From Ziziphus jujuba (Eukaryota; Streptophyta; Magnoliopsida; Rosales; Rhamnaceae): a stretch of DNA of 64,000 bases. The notes below the pieces were generated by a model that ran no database searches, was not told the DNA's origin, and saw nothing but the letters and a program-made list of their open reading frames with translations. Location of the stretch: positions 34,247,501-34,311,500 of the forward strand of contig NC_083380.1 of the NCBI RefSeq assembly GCF_031755915.1. The letters are read 5' to 3'. Below are positions 23,801-34,392 of the stretch, one piece after another. The translations under genes were made by a program, and so were the position numbers. The stretch's first letter is position 1. Every line of letters begins with the position of its first letter.

Positions 23801-24099
23801 GCTTTGATGGGCATGCCGGTGCAATGGAAGGCAAAAGGCAGCAGCACATTGGCACCTCTTAGTCTATGATAAGCTGCAGCAAACTCTAGCTTTGAAAGCG
23901 AGAATGCATGCCCAAGATGCAAAAAACCATTCATGTATGGAAATGGGAAGTTCCCGAAAAACTTCTCTCCTGGTCTAGGAGGCATTTCTGAGGGTTCAGC
24001 CCTGAAAACATGTTCAGTTTCCCACCAAGTTCGAACCTTTGCCTCAATTTCTAGGAGAAGGTCTCTCCTAGCAAAGCTTTTTCCACCTTCTGCTGCCAT
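20803..24099 (-). CDS. LARS: Cytosolic leucyl-tRNA synthetase
   Basis: The enzyme charges leucine onto tRNA-Leu in the cytosol. The 1098-residue frame starts at ATG 24099 (MAAEGGKSFARRD) and is uninterrupted. The class I signature HLGH is at 61-64 within FPYMNGFLHLGHAFSLSK. The editing (CP1) insert includes the threonine-rich TLRPETMYG near T297 and GTGIVTSVPSDAPDDY. The second signature KMSKS is at 716-720 (NSEKMSKSTGN). The length is close to eukaryotic cytosolic LeuRS and there is no transit peptide, so this is the cytosolic type and not the organellar one. The last residues after NPTAIFCSR (YAYSWSHFLYI) look unconserved, and AGCCG|GTATGC near 20840 could be a splice donor, so the true C-terminus may lie in another exon. 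All other coding sequence is in one exon. Confidence 0.95.
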   Translation of the reverse strand: MAAEGGKSFARRDLLLEIEAKVRTWWETEHVFRAEPSEMPPRPGEKFFGNFPFPYMNGFLHLGHAFSLSKLEFAAAYHRLRGANVLLPFAFHCTGMPIKASADKLAREIQQFGNPPVFPGEVEDQGSQELEVEDANVAKPLDKFKGKKSKATSKSSGQAYQWEIMRSFGLSDSQVAEFQDPYKWLEFFPPIAMEDLKAFGLGCDWRRTFVTTDKNPYFDSFVRWQMRKLKSMGKIVKDVRYTIYSPLDGQPCADHDRATGEGVQPQEYTIIKMEVMQPFPPKLGVLEGRRVFLAAATLRPETMYGQTNAWVLPDGKYGAFEINETDVFILTPRAALNLAYQKYSRVPEKPTCLIELTGYDLIGLQLKSPLAFNEVIYALPMLSILTDKGTGIVTSVPSDAPDDYMALHVLKMKPAFREKYGVKDDWVLPFEIVPIINIPEFGDKAAEKVCIDLKIKSQNEKEKLAEAKRLTYLKGFTEGTLLVGEFAGRKVQEAKSLIRSRLIETGEAIIYSEPEKRVMSRSGDECVVALTDQWYITYGENEWRKLAQECLSSMNLYSDESRHGFEHTLSWLNQWACSRTFGLGTRIPWDEEFLVESLSDSTIYMAYYTIAHLLHDEDMYGTGRSPVRPEQMTDEVWDYVLCDGPYPESSDITSSILKNMKEEFEYWYPFDLRVSGKDLIQNHLTFCIYNHVAIMSKKHWPRGFRLNGHIMLNSEKMSKSTGNFRTLRQAIEEFSADATRFSLADAGDGLDDANFVFETANAAILRLTKEIAWMKEVMEADSSLRRGPPSTYADYVFANEINIAVKMTEQNYQDYMFREALKTGFYDLQTARDEYRFSCGYGGMNHDLVYRFMDVQTRLISPICPHYAEYVWRELLKKEGFVVKAGWPVSATPDLTLKSANKYLQDSIVLMRKLLQKQISGSKKANNKGASATTLTEDKLVGLIYVNEQYDGWKAECLRMLQSKFDVSTRSFSSDVDGEILEAIKNSSVCPDVNFKKTQKICMPFLRFKKDEAIALGVQALDLKLPFGEMDVLSQNLDLIKRQIGLEEVEVLSVCDPDALARAGPLVRLIEQNPPTPGNPTAIFCSRYAYSWSHFLYI

Positions 24100-24589
24100 A
24101 TCAGAAAAATGACGTAAACTGCACCAAGGAAGCAGTTACAGTCAAAATGATACCCCCATGAATCAGAAAAATGGGATTCAGTCCATAGTTTTCTTTTACT
24201 CCATATGGTCATAATGACTATGTATATCATGCATAGGCATACAGAAATTAGATTTATATTATAAAATTTCATAGGAGAATGTTAGGATATTGCATGGAGT
24301 TTAAAAATAGATATACACTGAAAACATAGCGGCAACAGAACCATGTGGTAGTAATCAATAAACTTAACCAATTTCGTTTTCATGAAGTGCAATCAGATGG
24401 TCATGTTAGAAGACGGAATGATCATAAAGTAAGTAGCAAAAACAGAAAACTCCATGAGGAGTGTTCCAAAAATTAAACTATAACTGGCCTTTTTGCTGCA
24501 ACAGTTAGAAGACGGAATGTCTGTATTTTAGTCTTCAACCTCGCCATGCCAAATTACAAACTTTAATCATAATTAAAGGAAAGAACTCC

Positions 24590-24950
24590 ATAATATCATT
24601 GGCTTACAGAAAGCGTAAACGATATTGCAACCCAATGACGTCCCAGTACCAGCTGCAATGCTAGATATAGTGCAAAACTACTTTGCAGCACAAATATGGT
24701 CCTACAATTACAAATTAAACAAGCAATTCAACATACTTATACACATAAACATATACATATATACACAAGAAACCCATAACGTCATTAGCTTATAGAAAGT
24801 GTGTTATGTTGCAGTCCAATGATGTGCCAGCAACAGCTGTGATGCTAGATATTTTGCAAAACTGCTCAGCAGCTAAAAAGGGTCCTATAAACAAATTAAG
24901 CAAGCAAGTCAACCTATATATGTATATATAATATTGTATGTATAAGTATG
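24590..24950. repeat. Diverged direct duplication of about 185 bp in the LARS leader intron
   Basis: Two blocks (about 24590-24770 and 24778-24950) share the order CATTGGCTTACAGAAAG..., CAATGACGTCCCAG, GCTAGATAT...GCAAAACT and CAAGCAA(T/G)TCAACATA. They differ at many positions, so the duplication is old. (TA)n-rich DNA follows. Confidence 0.75.
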
Positions 24951-26279
24951 TGTCAGTGTATAAACACAATATAAGATATACATACATATATATATATATA
25001 TATACAATAACCTAGAATGCAATGGGATTTGATGCATACATATAGAATAACCTTGAATGGCAATGTGCGTCAAATGTCCTACATTTCAATACAACAACCA
25101 CAATTGAACTACCCCAACAGAAATAAACCCCTTCCACCCATATCAAAATAAAAACTATTGAGATGAACTTCTGAAAATTAGAGCTACCATATGTCATTGC
25201 CCATTAGTGCAAAGTGATACCAAAGCACTATCCAAGGCAACGTAACAAGATTGACAGCATGACGGAACACTTGTATTGTGAAACTATTCTAACAAAAGTT
25301 AACAAACATAACATTTACGAACTGATGGAGAAACTGTTTTACAATTGAAAAAAAAAATAAATCTTTCTATCTTTTAAAATACAAATTAATCAGCATATTT
25401 GAATGTGATAAAAAAATATTCACAAAAAAAAAAAAAAGAGAGAGAGAGAATACAAAGGTTATTTTTACAGATATATCATTGATAAACAAAAATTCATCTA
25501 CTTTTCTTAATTATACAGTGACCATATAGAGTAAGATAATTCAAGCCCCCTGGAAGCTATGACCAGCCATTAAGCCAAGCATATTTCCATATTGTTATTT
25601 TAAATGCACTTTCACAATGACTTACTAGTATTTCCATTAGTTCATGTTTGATTACACAGAAATATGTGTACGCGTAGTACCAACTGATCCCATCATCTTA
25701 GTTAGAATAAACAAATCAATGTAATTGAAATTATGATGTCTCAACTACCACAAGAAGTGTTTTCAACAAATAAAACTCATCTAGGACAGTATGTATTATA
25801 ATTACTCTGCCCCAGTACTATTTTGGATTCAAACGGCGATCTACCTCATTATACTGAAGCAATGGAAAGCCATCATTTCAGATAAACATTTTCTTACATA
25901 TTTCTACCCTCTCTAAAAGATCCAGATATGATTTTTTTTTTTTTTTCTCCTCCCAATAAACTGCATCCAAACTTACAATATGTAGTGATTCATATATATA
26001 ATCCTAAAGGATGCTACCAAAATAATTTAACTACAATTGCAAACTGCAGGAAAGGAGAAACACAAAGTGTCATAAATTCATTTCCTTTAGTTTCCATCTT
26101 CCCCAAAACCATAACTTTCTCATACTATAAAATATACAAACTGTTAATCAATCAGCCAAGTATCAAAGTCAGCTCTGTAAATAAACCACAAACCCAAAAA
26201 AGGAAAAAAGGAAAAAAAATGCTCCAAACTCATTCGAAATATATATGTGTGTGTGTAAATATAACAATGAGCTTCTCTA

Positions 26280-26415
26280 ACCTAGGTAGACAAAATCACT
26301 TCGCAGCAATAGCAGCCAGCACCAGCATATAGGAGACTTGACTTGAGAGAAGCAGAGAAAGAAACGGAGGTCAGGTGTAGGGTCGCCACGTGAAGAGTAT
26401 ATATATAAAAGAAGT
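26280..26415 (-). promoter_or_regulatory. Candidate internal promoter and alternative leader exon in the LARS leader intron
   Basis: On the minus strand a TATA box (TTTTATATATATAC, about 26398-26411) is followed by a G-box CACGTGGC (about 26386-26393). Then comes a CT-rich, GC-richer block that ends at a donor CTACCTAG|GTTAG (about 26282). This arrangement resembles a second transcription start that could splice to the same acceptor at 24118. Only sequence signals support it. Confidence 0.3.
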
Positions 26416-27099
26416 AAACTTAAAAAATATGTACTTTGTTTTTATTATGGATTTTTTTTTTTAAAAGTATTTTACCGATATAACACAAATCTTTAATGAA
26501 TTGAAAACCTTGTATATAATTTTTAAAAAAGTATCACTCTTAAAGCTTGTATGAAAATCCAATATACATATATATATATATGAAAACAATAAGGACTTTT
26601 ATCATATATATTAAAAAAAAGGTACTAGTTATATATCGAAAAGTCAAACAAAAAGATGGATATAAATAGTCATGTTTAAGAGAAAAAGAAGAAGAAGTAG
26701 ATAGTTTGAACATTTGCTGTACATTTTTCAGTTCATTAGGAAGATCTGTGCCTAGCTATCGTACATTGCCATCTAAACTATATCTTATGCACTATAAATG
26801 AGAAGCCCCTCAAAAATAAAAATAAAAAAATTTACTAAACCAAACCTCCTAATATTAAACGGAAAAAAATATTAAAAATTAAGAATTTTAACAGTGCAAA
26901 GACGGCTTTCCAGCTGCTCTCTAACAAATCAAATAGTAGAGTTTCCTAGCAAATAAGCTAAGCAAAGAGAGAGAAATAGAGAGTCGGAATTACCTGGATG
27001 TTCCACGGGCGGTCGTTCGCCAAAGAGTACCAGCCGGATAACGCAGGACGGAGAGAGAGTAGAATGGAGGCGGAGGTCGAGTAGGGGAAACGCGAAGCT

Positions 27100-27150
27100 T
27101 TTATTGGGAAACGAATAGAAAAAAATTGTTAAAAGACCTATATATCCTTT
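27100..27150 (-). promoter_or_regulatory. Core promoter of LARS
   Basis: The minus strand has a TATA-like GGATATATAGG at about 27137-27147, roughly 30-40 bp before the start of the CT-rich first exon near 27110. The spacing fits a normal plant TATA promoter. The transcription start itself is not visible. Confidence 0.4.
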
Positions 27151-27769
27151 GTCAAAATAGCATTACCAGAACACTCCATCAAAAAATTGTGTGAATCTAA
27201 TTATTACACACACACATGAAAAATTAAGAAACTAATTATTACAAATATATAACATTCAAATGTTTTTTTGTCAATATTGTGTGAATCTTTCCAGCTAAGA
27301 ATATTTTGTAAAAATTGAAAACATTTTTGTATCTAATATTTTTTTGTAGAAATACCTTTTAGCATTATAAAAAGGTTGGAACTGCCTATTATACTCCAGT
27401 CAAACCAAAAGTGATGTCTTATTCGGTAAAAATACACCTGTATATCGTAAATTCAAACCACAGCATGGTTGAAATCTCCAAACATTTATTTGGAAAAATA
27501 ATAATAATAATAATAATAATAAACAACTGTTAGTAATAAATATATGTAGAAGGAAGGATGTATATAAATGAAAAATACTATTGGATATCTTTATTACAAT
27601 GAAATTTTCATGCTATATGAAAATTTAAATAATTATCATTCTTAAATTTTATTAAAAATTAATAAAATTAAATATTTTAATTAAAATTTATTATATAAAT
27701 TGATGTTCATGTTAATAATGATAAAAAAAGATAAAACTTTCTCTATATAAATATGAAAAAGAGAGTGCG

Positions 27770-28960
27770 CATTGCTTACAGTGAGCATCTTGTTGTTAGT
27801 CAGATTTTGAAGCATTATTTATTTTATTTTTAATATTTTATTTTAAAGATACCACGTCCGCATATCACAGTGTTAAATATTAATATCATATTTTTTGACA
27901 CTCCTCGTGGGACCAGTAAATGAAGTTCAACTAGACATCATAAACTTCTAAGGCTTCATAAATTTCATCCAAGATTTAGTTGAATCCCAAAGAAAATTTC
28001 GAAAAGATATTAGTGTGCTTATTGAATCCCAAAGAAGTATTAACTTGGGCCTCCAAAGCCGAATGAGTCAATCTGAGTATTAACCTTGGGCCTGCAAAGG
28101 CAAATGAGTCAATCTGACACCAGCTCATCTTGCTTAAAAGCAAAATGCAGAACGCACATCCAATCGCCTATGAGCAATTTAAGTCAATTTCATCGGTCCA
28201 GAGTCAAGCTGTTCAGATTTGGAGGCATTGTTCGATTGAAAAAGCTAAAGCCAAAAGCCAAGGGAAGCTAAAACCAAAGATGAAGTTGAAGCCGAAGATG
28301 ATATGAAAATTGATGTAAAGCCGGATCCAAGTTTGAAGTCGGACTTTTCTACGTCGAAACCCAAGTCGAAATCCTATTTGAATTCCATGTCAAAATTGAA
28401 GTTGTAGTTGCAGTTGAAGTTAAAGTTCGAATCAAAGTCGAGGCTGAAGCTAAATTTGGAGCTAAAGTTGAAGCTGAAATCGAAGTTGAAGATGAAGCCA
28501 AAACTAAAGCTGATTATGTGATTCTGCCTAAAATTGTAAGGTCTGAGAAGATTGTGCATCATGCTTAAATCATCCACTTTGTGATAACATTCAGGCCTAA
28601 TAAGGCCAAATCCATGCTGAGACATGAGAGAGAAGCATCCCAGGTCAAGCTTCGGAAAAGCACAATAAGCCGTGTCTGAATTTTCTTTGGGATTCAACTA
28701 AATCTTGGATGAAATTTTTGAAACCTTGAACTTTGGATGTTATCTTGCTAGTTGGATTTCTTTAATGGTTCCATCGGGCGTTAAAAAAAAAAAAAAATGT
28801 TAGTAATATTTCTATGATATGGAAGTATGCAACCTTCAAAATAAAATATTAAATTTGATGAAAGAATAAAATAATAATGCACACAAATCTGATTAACGAA
28901 TTATTGTGCTTAAATACAATAACAAAAGAAATCTAATGAGAACTTTAAATGTCTAATAAC
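27770..28960. mobile_element. Long-inverted-repeat non-autonomous DNA element (copy 1)
   Basis: The arms about 27783-28010 and 28690-28930 are inverted repeats of each other for over 200 bp. Shared blocks include GTTAGTCAGATTT / GTTAATCAGATTT, the GGGACC-AGTAAATGAAGTTC region and CATCCAAGATTTAGTTGAAT. Between them lies a body containing many units of the type AAGTTGAAGCTGAAG (28260-28500), which gives spurious K/L/F-rich translations. No transposase is present. The arm length resembles foldback or Mutator-like elements. Exact ends and target duplications could not be fixed by eye. Confidence 0.65.
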
Positions 28961-29509
28961 ATAATTTTTATTTAATATATAAAACGTAATCCATATCTAT
29001 ATAATATATAAAAGAAGAAGAATATGTCCCATTTTCAAATTTCCTTCAAAATTATTTTTATTTTTATTTTATTTTATGTATTACTTATTTATTTGTTATC
29101 TTATTTTTTTTATGATTTTATCCATATATATATATATATAAAATCAGTTTTTATTTTGAAATAAATTTTAAATAAACATAATTTTTTAAAAAATACCGAT
29201 AACCATAAAGTGAAAATCAATGGTAAATTAATTATTTGACCATGATCAATCCAATTCTATCATCCATGATATGCTAAATTAATTTTCTCTCTTCTATTTT
29301 TTATGAGTATTTTGATAATATATCATTGAAAGCTTATTTGATTTACCATATTGATCAATTCAAACATCATTTATTATTGAGAAAAAAAATTTAGATTAAA
29401 GTTTAGAGAATTTATATAAATATATATATATATATATATATACATATATATAATTATTAAAGTTTAGAATACTAAATGGACAATTGTAATTGTTAGGAGG
29501 AAACTACAT

Positions 29510-30640
29510 ATATGGATTTTTATTTTTTGATTAATCATTTATATTACATGAATGATTATTTGCAATAAATCAAAAAATACATCTAAACTTGAATATAAAT
29601 TCTATATATAGAAGATAGTATTTAAATACATTTGAATTTGAATTAAATTATATAAATACATTTAAATTTGAATTTAAATTTTATAAATGGAAAAATTAAA
29701 TTACTAAACATTTTTGAATTTGAATTTCATGATTCAATAATATTATATATAGATTTCAAATTTTTAGTTTTTAACAAACTTTTATAATATACATTGAAAA
29801 AAATAAGATCCAAATATATTTATTATTAATAAAACTTTTAAGTAAGTTTTCAAATATGATCAAACAAATCGATTTTATCTGTATTATAATATAAATATTT
29901 ACACATATAATTTTTAGAATAATAATAATAATAACAATAACAATAATAATAAGTATAATTAAATTATATTATAAAGATTTAATATAAGAAAATTAATTAT
30001 TTACAAAAAATCAAAAAATATATTTCAATTTGAATTTGAATTTCATATATGGGAAAAAATTAAATAGATAAATATTTTTTAATTTGAATCTCGTAAATAA
30101 TTTATTTTAAAGGGTTATAATAATATTAATAATAATAATAACAATAGTAATAAATATAATTAAATTATATTATAAGGATTTAACATATGGAAATTAATTA
30201 TTTGTAAAGAATCAAAAAATATATTTGTATTTGAATTTGAATTCTATAGATGGAAAATATTATATAAGTATATTTGAATTTGAATTAAATTATATAAATA
30301 AATTTGAATTTGAATTTGAATTTTATATTTTTTGATTTGAATTCCTTAAATAATTTATCTTATAAGGTAAAAATTGTTTATAGGATAAATAATAATAATG
30401 ATAATAATAAATAATTAAATTACATAATGAGTATTTAATATATGGAAACTAATTATGTGCAAGGAATTAAAAAATATATTTGAATTTAAATTTGAATTCT
30501 ATAGATGAAAAATATTATTTAAATATATTTGAATTGATTTAAATTATATAAATGATTTGAATTTAATTTAAATTTCATAATGGAAAAAAATTAGATCGGA
30601 AAATTCTATGGATGAAAAAAATTATATAGGTAAACATTTT
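29510..30640. repeat. AT-rich tandem array inside the Helitron
   Basis: About four diverged units, roughly 200-255 bp each, share the order TAATTAAATTATATTATAA(A/G)GATTTAA, a GAAAATTAATTATTTGCAA-type block, TCAAAAAATATATTT and repeated TTTGAATTTGAATT, plus (AAT)n tracts. The units are clear to the eye near 29955, 30157 and 30412. Expansion seems to have occurred within the Helitron. Confidence 0.65.
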
Positions 30641-30695
30641 TGAATTTAAATTCCATATAATTGAATAATATTATATATAGAGGTCAAGTTTATAA

Positions 30696-31503
30696 GGATT
30701 AATTATACTGCACTCTTCTGTGGTTTCTTTTACTTACAAAAAATATTCTGATGTATGTAGTTATTACAAATCAATCCTTGAGATTACCACATTGGCGTTA
30801 AAGTTAACGAAGGAGGGGTATAATAGTCATTTAACAGCTATTCCAAAAAAAAAAATTAGAAAAAAGAAATATTTTCCGTTGTTTTTAGGTTTTTTAGGTT
30901 TCACTTTCACCGAACCATCTGTTTTCACCTTCATGCCTAATAGGGGTTTTCACCTTCATGTCGGACAGAGGTCTATGTTGTTTAGGGTTACCTCTTTATT
31001 AATGAAGGAGCTTCTAGCTATCACTTCCGCTTTTGCTTTCTATCTCTCTCTCTCTCTCTCTCTTTGCGGTATGAAAAATGAAAGAGGGGATTCAAAGGAA
31101 GCGAGATGGAGAAGGCGATGATGGTCAGGGTTAAAAAAAGCCGGCAATAGTGTGAGGGAGTGGAGTCACCGGCGACAATGAAGGTGGTGGCATTTACAGG
31201 GGGTGTGTGAGTGAAAGACTGAAAGAGGGGTTTTGCTGCAGTCGGCTGTTGGGAATGAGTTGAGTAATGTGAGGAGGATTGTTTTTCAATTTTTATTATT
31301 AATTTTTTTGTTGCAAAGAAAATTTTAATTTTTTTTATTAATATATACAAGGGTATTTTAGTAATTTTGATTGCCATGTAAGATAGAGAAAACGTTTTTA
31401 TGCATGAATTTTTATGGGAAAGGTACAGATATAATTACGGTAAATATAAAAGTATTCAGTTGTAATTAAGAGAAACCACAAGGAAACGCAGTGTAATTAA
31501 TCC
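30696..31503. mobile_element. Mutator-like element (MULE) nested in the Helitron
   Basis: The ends are inverted: GGATTAATTATACTGC...GTGGTTTC at the left and the reverse complement of GGATTAATTACACTGC...GTGGTTTC at the right. Similarity runs for roughly 40-60 bp. Flanking 9-mers AGTTTATAA (30687-30695) and AATTTATAA (31504-31512) match at 8 of 9 positions, the size expected for Mutator target duplications. The 808-bp element has no transposase. Its centre (about 30880-31260) is far richer in G and C than the surroundings and includes (CT)n, so it may hold captured host sequence. Confidence 0.7.
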
Positions 31504-32149
31504 AATTTATAATTCTTTAGAAACTTTTATAGAATAGATTAAAAAAGAATTGAAATATATTTATTACAAATAAACTTTTAAATAAGTTTTCGAATATAAT
31601 TAATTATTATAAATTATTTTTAAAATTATTTATTGTAATTATATATATCGTGCATCGCACGGGAATTGATGCTAGTTTAACTAATAAAGTAGAAATGGAG
31701 ATAATAAAAAAGGAAAAAAAATTAAAATATAAATATCAATAAATGAAAATTAGACAACCTATTGAAAGTTAGAAGCACGAAAACTAAGGAATAGCCAAAA
31801 ACTAGAGCATATTGAAAAGAGGAGTTGATTGTACTTTTGATTGATGATTTCAAATGGTGTTCTCCATCCCTTTGTTTAGCTTCCACTAAAGCTTCAATTT
31901 TGGTAAATTATTTATTTATCTAATCATCTTATGTTTTGAATCAATTAACAATTGTAAATAAATACTCACAAATCTAGAATTATTATCTTCATTCTACTCC
32001 ATCTTGATACAAACAATTATTTTCAGGCTCAAACATTATCTCCTAATTTACTGTTTATTTTGTTAAAAATAAAATTTTAAAGTATAGTCTAAACAACCTA
32101 TACCAGCTAGCAACTTTTGTAGTTGGTAATTTTGGCCTTGACCTCATCT

Positions 32150-33080
32150 TGAATTGTTCAATATGATGGAAAATAAATTGAAAATTGTGTTGGCAGTAAT
32201 TTCTAATATCATCACTTGTTGGCAACTCGGATTGTTTCTCTGCCTTATGGTCTGACCTAAGATGTTTTCTCTTTCTTCTCTTGACTTGAATCCTACCTTA
32301 TTGGGCTTGAACCCTATCACATATTGGACTATCTCACCACGACCCACATTCTTCCTAGACTTTACATTAAGGCAGAATCTCATGATCAGCTTTAGTTTGG
32401 GCTTCAACTTTAACTTTAGCTTCGAATTTGGCTTCAACTTTGACTTTGATTCTAGCTTCAACTTTAACTTCAACTATGCTTCAATTTTGACATGGAATTC
32501 AAATTGGTTCAACTTGGATTCTAGATTCAACTTTGATTTCTAATTTGGATTTGACTTCAAATTCAATTTTGATATCAGCTTCGGCTTCGACTTCAAATTT
32601 GGCTTGGATTTTTGCTTTAGCCTTTTCAATTGATCAATGCCACCAAACTTGAACAACTCGGTTCTAGGCTAGTGGAATTGACTTGAATTGCTTGCAAGCG
32701 ACAAGAGGAGGGTTTTTTAATAGCTTTTAAGCAAGATGAGTTGGTACTGGATTAACTCATTTACCTTTGCAAACTCAAGGTCAATGCTTCTCCGGGATTC
32801 AATAAGCACATTAACCCCTTATCTGAAATTTCTTTGGGATTCAACTAAATTGGATGAAATTTCTGAAGACTTGAACTTTGGATGTCATTTTCCTAGCTGA
32901 ACTTCATTTTATGGTCCCATCAGGCATGCTAAAACATATGTTTGTAATATTTAGTAATCTCTGTGAAATGTTAAAATGAAGGAAAAAAGAATAAAATGAG
33001 TAATGTGCAAAAATTTGACTAACAATGACTGTGCTTTAACATAGAGAATAAGAGAAATCTAATGAGTTCTTGGTGAGAGC
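32150..33080. mobile_element. Long-inverted-repeat element, partial copy 2
   Basis: The body (32220-32790) matches copy 1 (28010-28690) in reverse orientation, including the GAAGTT-type units, here read as TTCAACTTTGACTTTG. The right arm (32790-33080) matches the right arm of copy 1 in direct orientation, for example TTCTTTGGGATTCAACTAAA and AAGAGAAATCTAATGAG-like blocks. The expected second arm left of 32150 is missing, so the copy is truncated. A dead MULE transposase begins just to the right. Confidence 0.6.
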
Positions 33081-33109
33081 TACCTAAAGCTGTATAAGTA
33101 TGAAAATAT

Positions 33110-34392
33110 TTTATAGATCAAGAATCCTAGTACAGTGGTCCAAGTTATGGCTAAGAGGAATGTATTGTCTGATAATCCCACTTTTCAAAGGTTTTTCTTA
33201 AGTTTTCTTGCATAAAAAGATGCATTTTTAAAGGATTGTAGATAATTCATTGATCTAGATGGGTGCCATTTGAAAGGACAATTTGGTAGTATCTTACTAA
33301 CTGCTGTATCTTTAGATATCAATAATGGTATATTTCCTGTGGTAGTATATATCTATGAAGGTGAGACTTTGGATAGTTATAGATGGTCTTAAATTTACTA
33401 AATGAGTATATTGGGATGCATAAAACTAGAATAATTACTTTTATGTCTGATAGGCCGACAGGGATTTTGTAGCTTTGAATGAGATTTTTCCAAATGATAA
33501 ACATAAATTTTGTGCTAAGCATATTTTAGTTAATATTAAAGGAAAATTTCCAAGAGTAAAGGTAAGAAAGATGTTCTAGGCAGCAATAAGGACTACAAAT
33601 GTTAAGGAATTTGAGAAAAATATGGAAGCTATCAAAAGTATTAATCTAGTTGCTTATGAATGACTTATGAAAATACCTGCTATCATTTGAGCATACATGC
33701 TTTTGATGAAACTGTTAAAACATATCATATGACCAACAATATAAATGAGTCTTTTAACATTCAAATAACTAAGTATAAGAGCAAACCTACTCTGTAACGG
33801 CTTAAGTTATTAAGAGAAAAATAATGAGTAGAGTCAAGAGACGAGAAAAGAAGGTATTGTCCAGAACTACAAATATTCCATCAAATATCCTAATTAAGAT
33901 GAATATAAATAACAAGGTAGGAAGATATTTAAATATTATTTGGGTTAGCAATGATGAGTATGAGCTTTTGGATGATAGAAAGATATTTGTTGTACACTTA
34001 AATAAAGGAAAATATGAATATGGTTCTTGGCAAATGCAAGGAATACCATATAAGCATGTCATGACAGCTATCAATCAAATGGGATGAAGCATGTTGCTTA
34101 TGTTGACAGAAGTTTAACCAAGGCAGCTTATCTTTATACTAATAGTGGCATGGTTCACCATATACCAAATGAGACAATATAGCCATAAGTTAATATGGGC
34201 AGGATGCAGCCTTCAACATATGGCAGGAAACTTGGAAGACCAAAAATAACGAAGAGGAGAGTATATAATGAACTAATTCTAAAAGCGAAGAGATCTTTCA
34301 CTCTTAAATATGGGATATGCAAAACCATTGGCCACAACAAAAGAACATGCTTTAAAGCTCTTGGAAATGCAAAAAAGCAAAGAACCATGTAG
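33110..34392 (+). pseudogene. Dead Mutator-like (MuDR) transposase
   Basis: Reading across frames gives MULE transposase landmarks in the right order: NPTFQRFF and a KDCR-type block, then LDGCHLKGQFGSILLTAVSLD, the core with the first catalytic Asp (about 33255-33320). Next come EGETLDSYRW, a FCAKHILVNIKGKF-type block, NNINESFN, a SWIM-like zinc region SWQMQGIPYKHVMTAINQ (about 34027-34080) and a C-terminal zinc knuckle CGICKTIGHNKRTC-like segment (34310-34350). Stops and frameshifts interrupt it throughout, and the SWIM cysteines are partly lost. It may be the internal part of the long-repeat element at its left, but no joined ends prove it. Confidence 0.8.

Larger units (their letters stand above)
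24100..27110 (-). other. LARS: 5' UTR of LARS with a 2.9 kb leader intron
   Basis: Just upstream of the ATG, the minus strand has an acceptor TTGGTGCAG|TTTACG (exon begins at 24118). The matching donor is CATCCAG|GTAATTCC, with the first exon ending at 26994. The first exon, about 26994-27110, is GC- and CT-rich like plant leaders. The intron is AT-rich with A/T tracts, microsatellites and no gene. Long first introns in plant housekeeping genes often raise expression; that role here is inference. Confidence 0.6.
28996..31675 (+). mobile_element. Non-autonomous Helitron
   Basis: The left end is A|TCTATATAATATATAAAAG at 28996, a typical plant Helitron 5' end. The right end has a hairpin CGTGC-ATC-GCACG (31649-31661), then 10 bases, then CTAG|T ending at 31675. 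Insertion between A and T with no target duplication fits the Helitron mechanism. There is no Rep/helicase ORF. The interior is extremely AT-rich, holds a tandem array (about 29510-30640) and carries a nested Mutator-like element at 30696-31503. Confidence 0.8.

Noticed and set aside
25928..26332. 134-codon plus-strand ORF in the LARS leader intron
   Set aside because: Low complexity, no homology recognised, and on the strand opposite to the transcribed gene.
28374..28697. ORFs rich in F, N, D and S or K and L in the long-repeat elements
   Set aside because: They are translations of AAGTTGAAGCTGAAG-like tandem units and show no protein family resemblance.
31021..31377. 118-codon minus-strand ORF in the nested MULE
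   Set aside because: It is largely (GA)n-derived Arg/Glu and Lys-rich low-complexity text with no recognisable domain.
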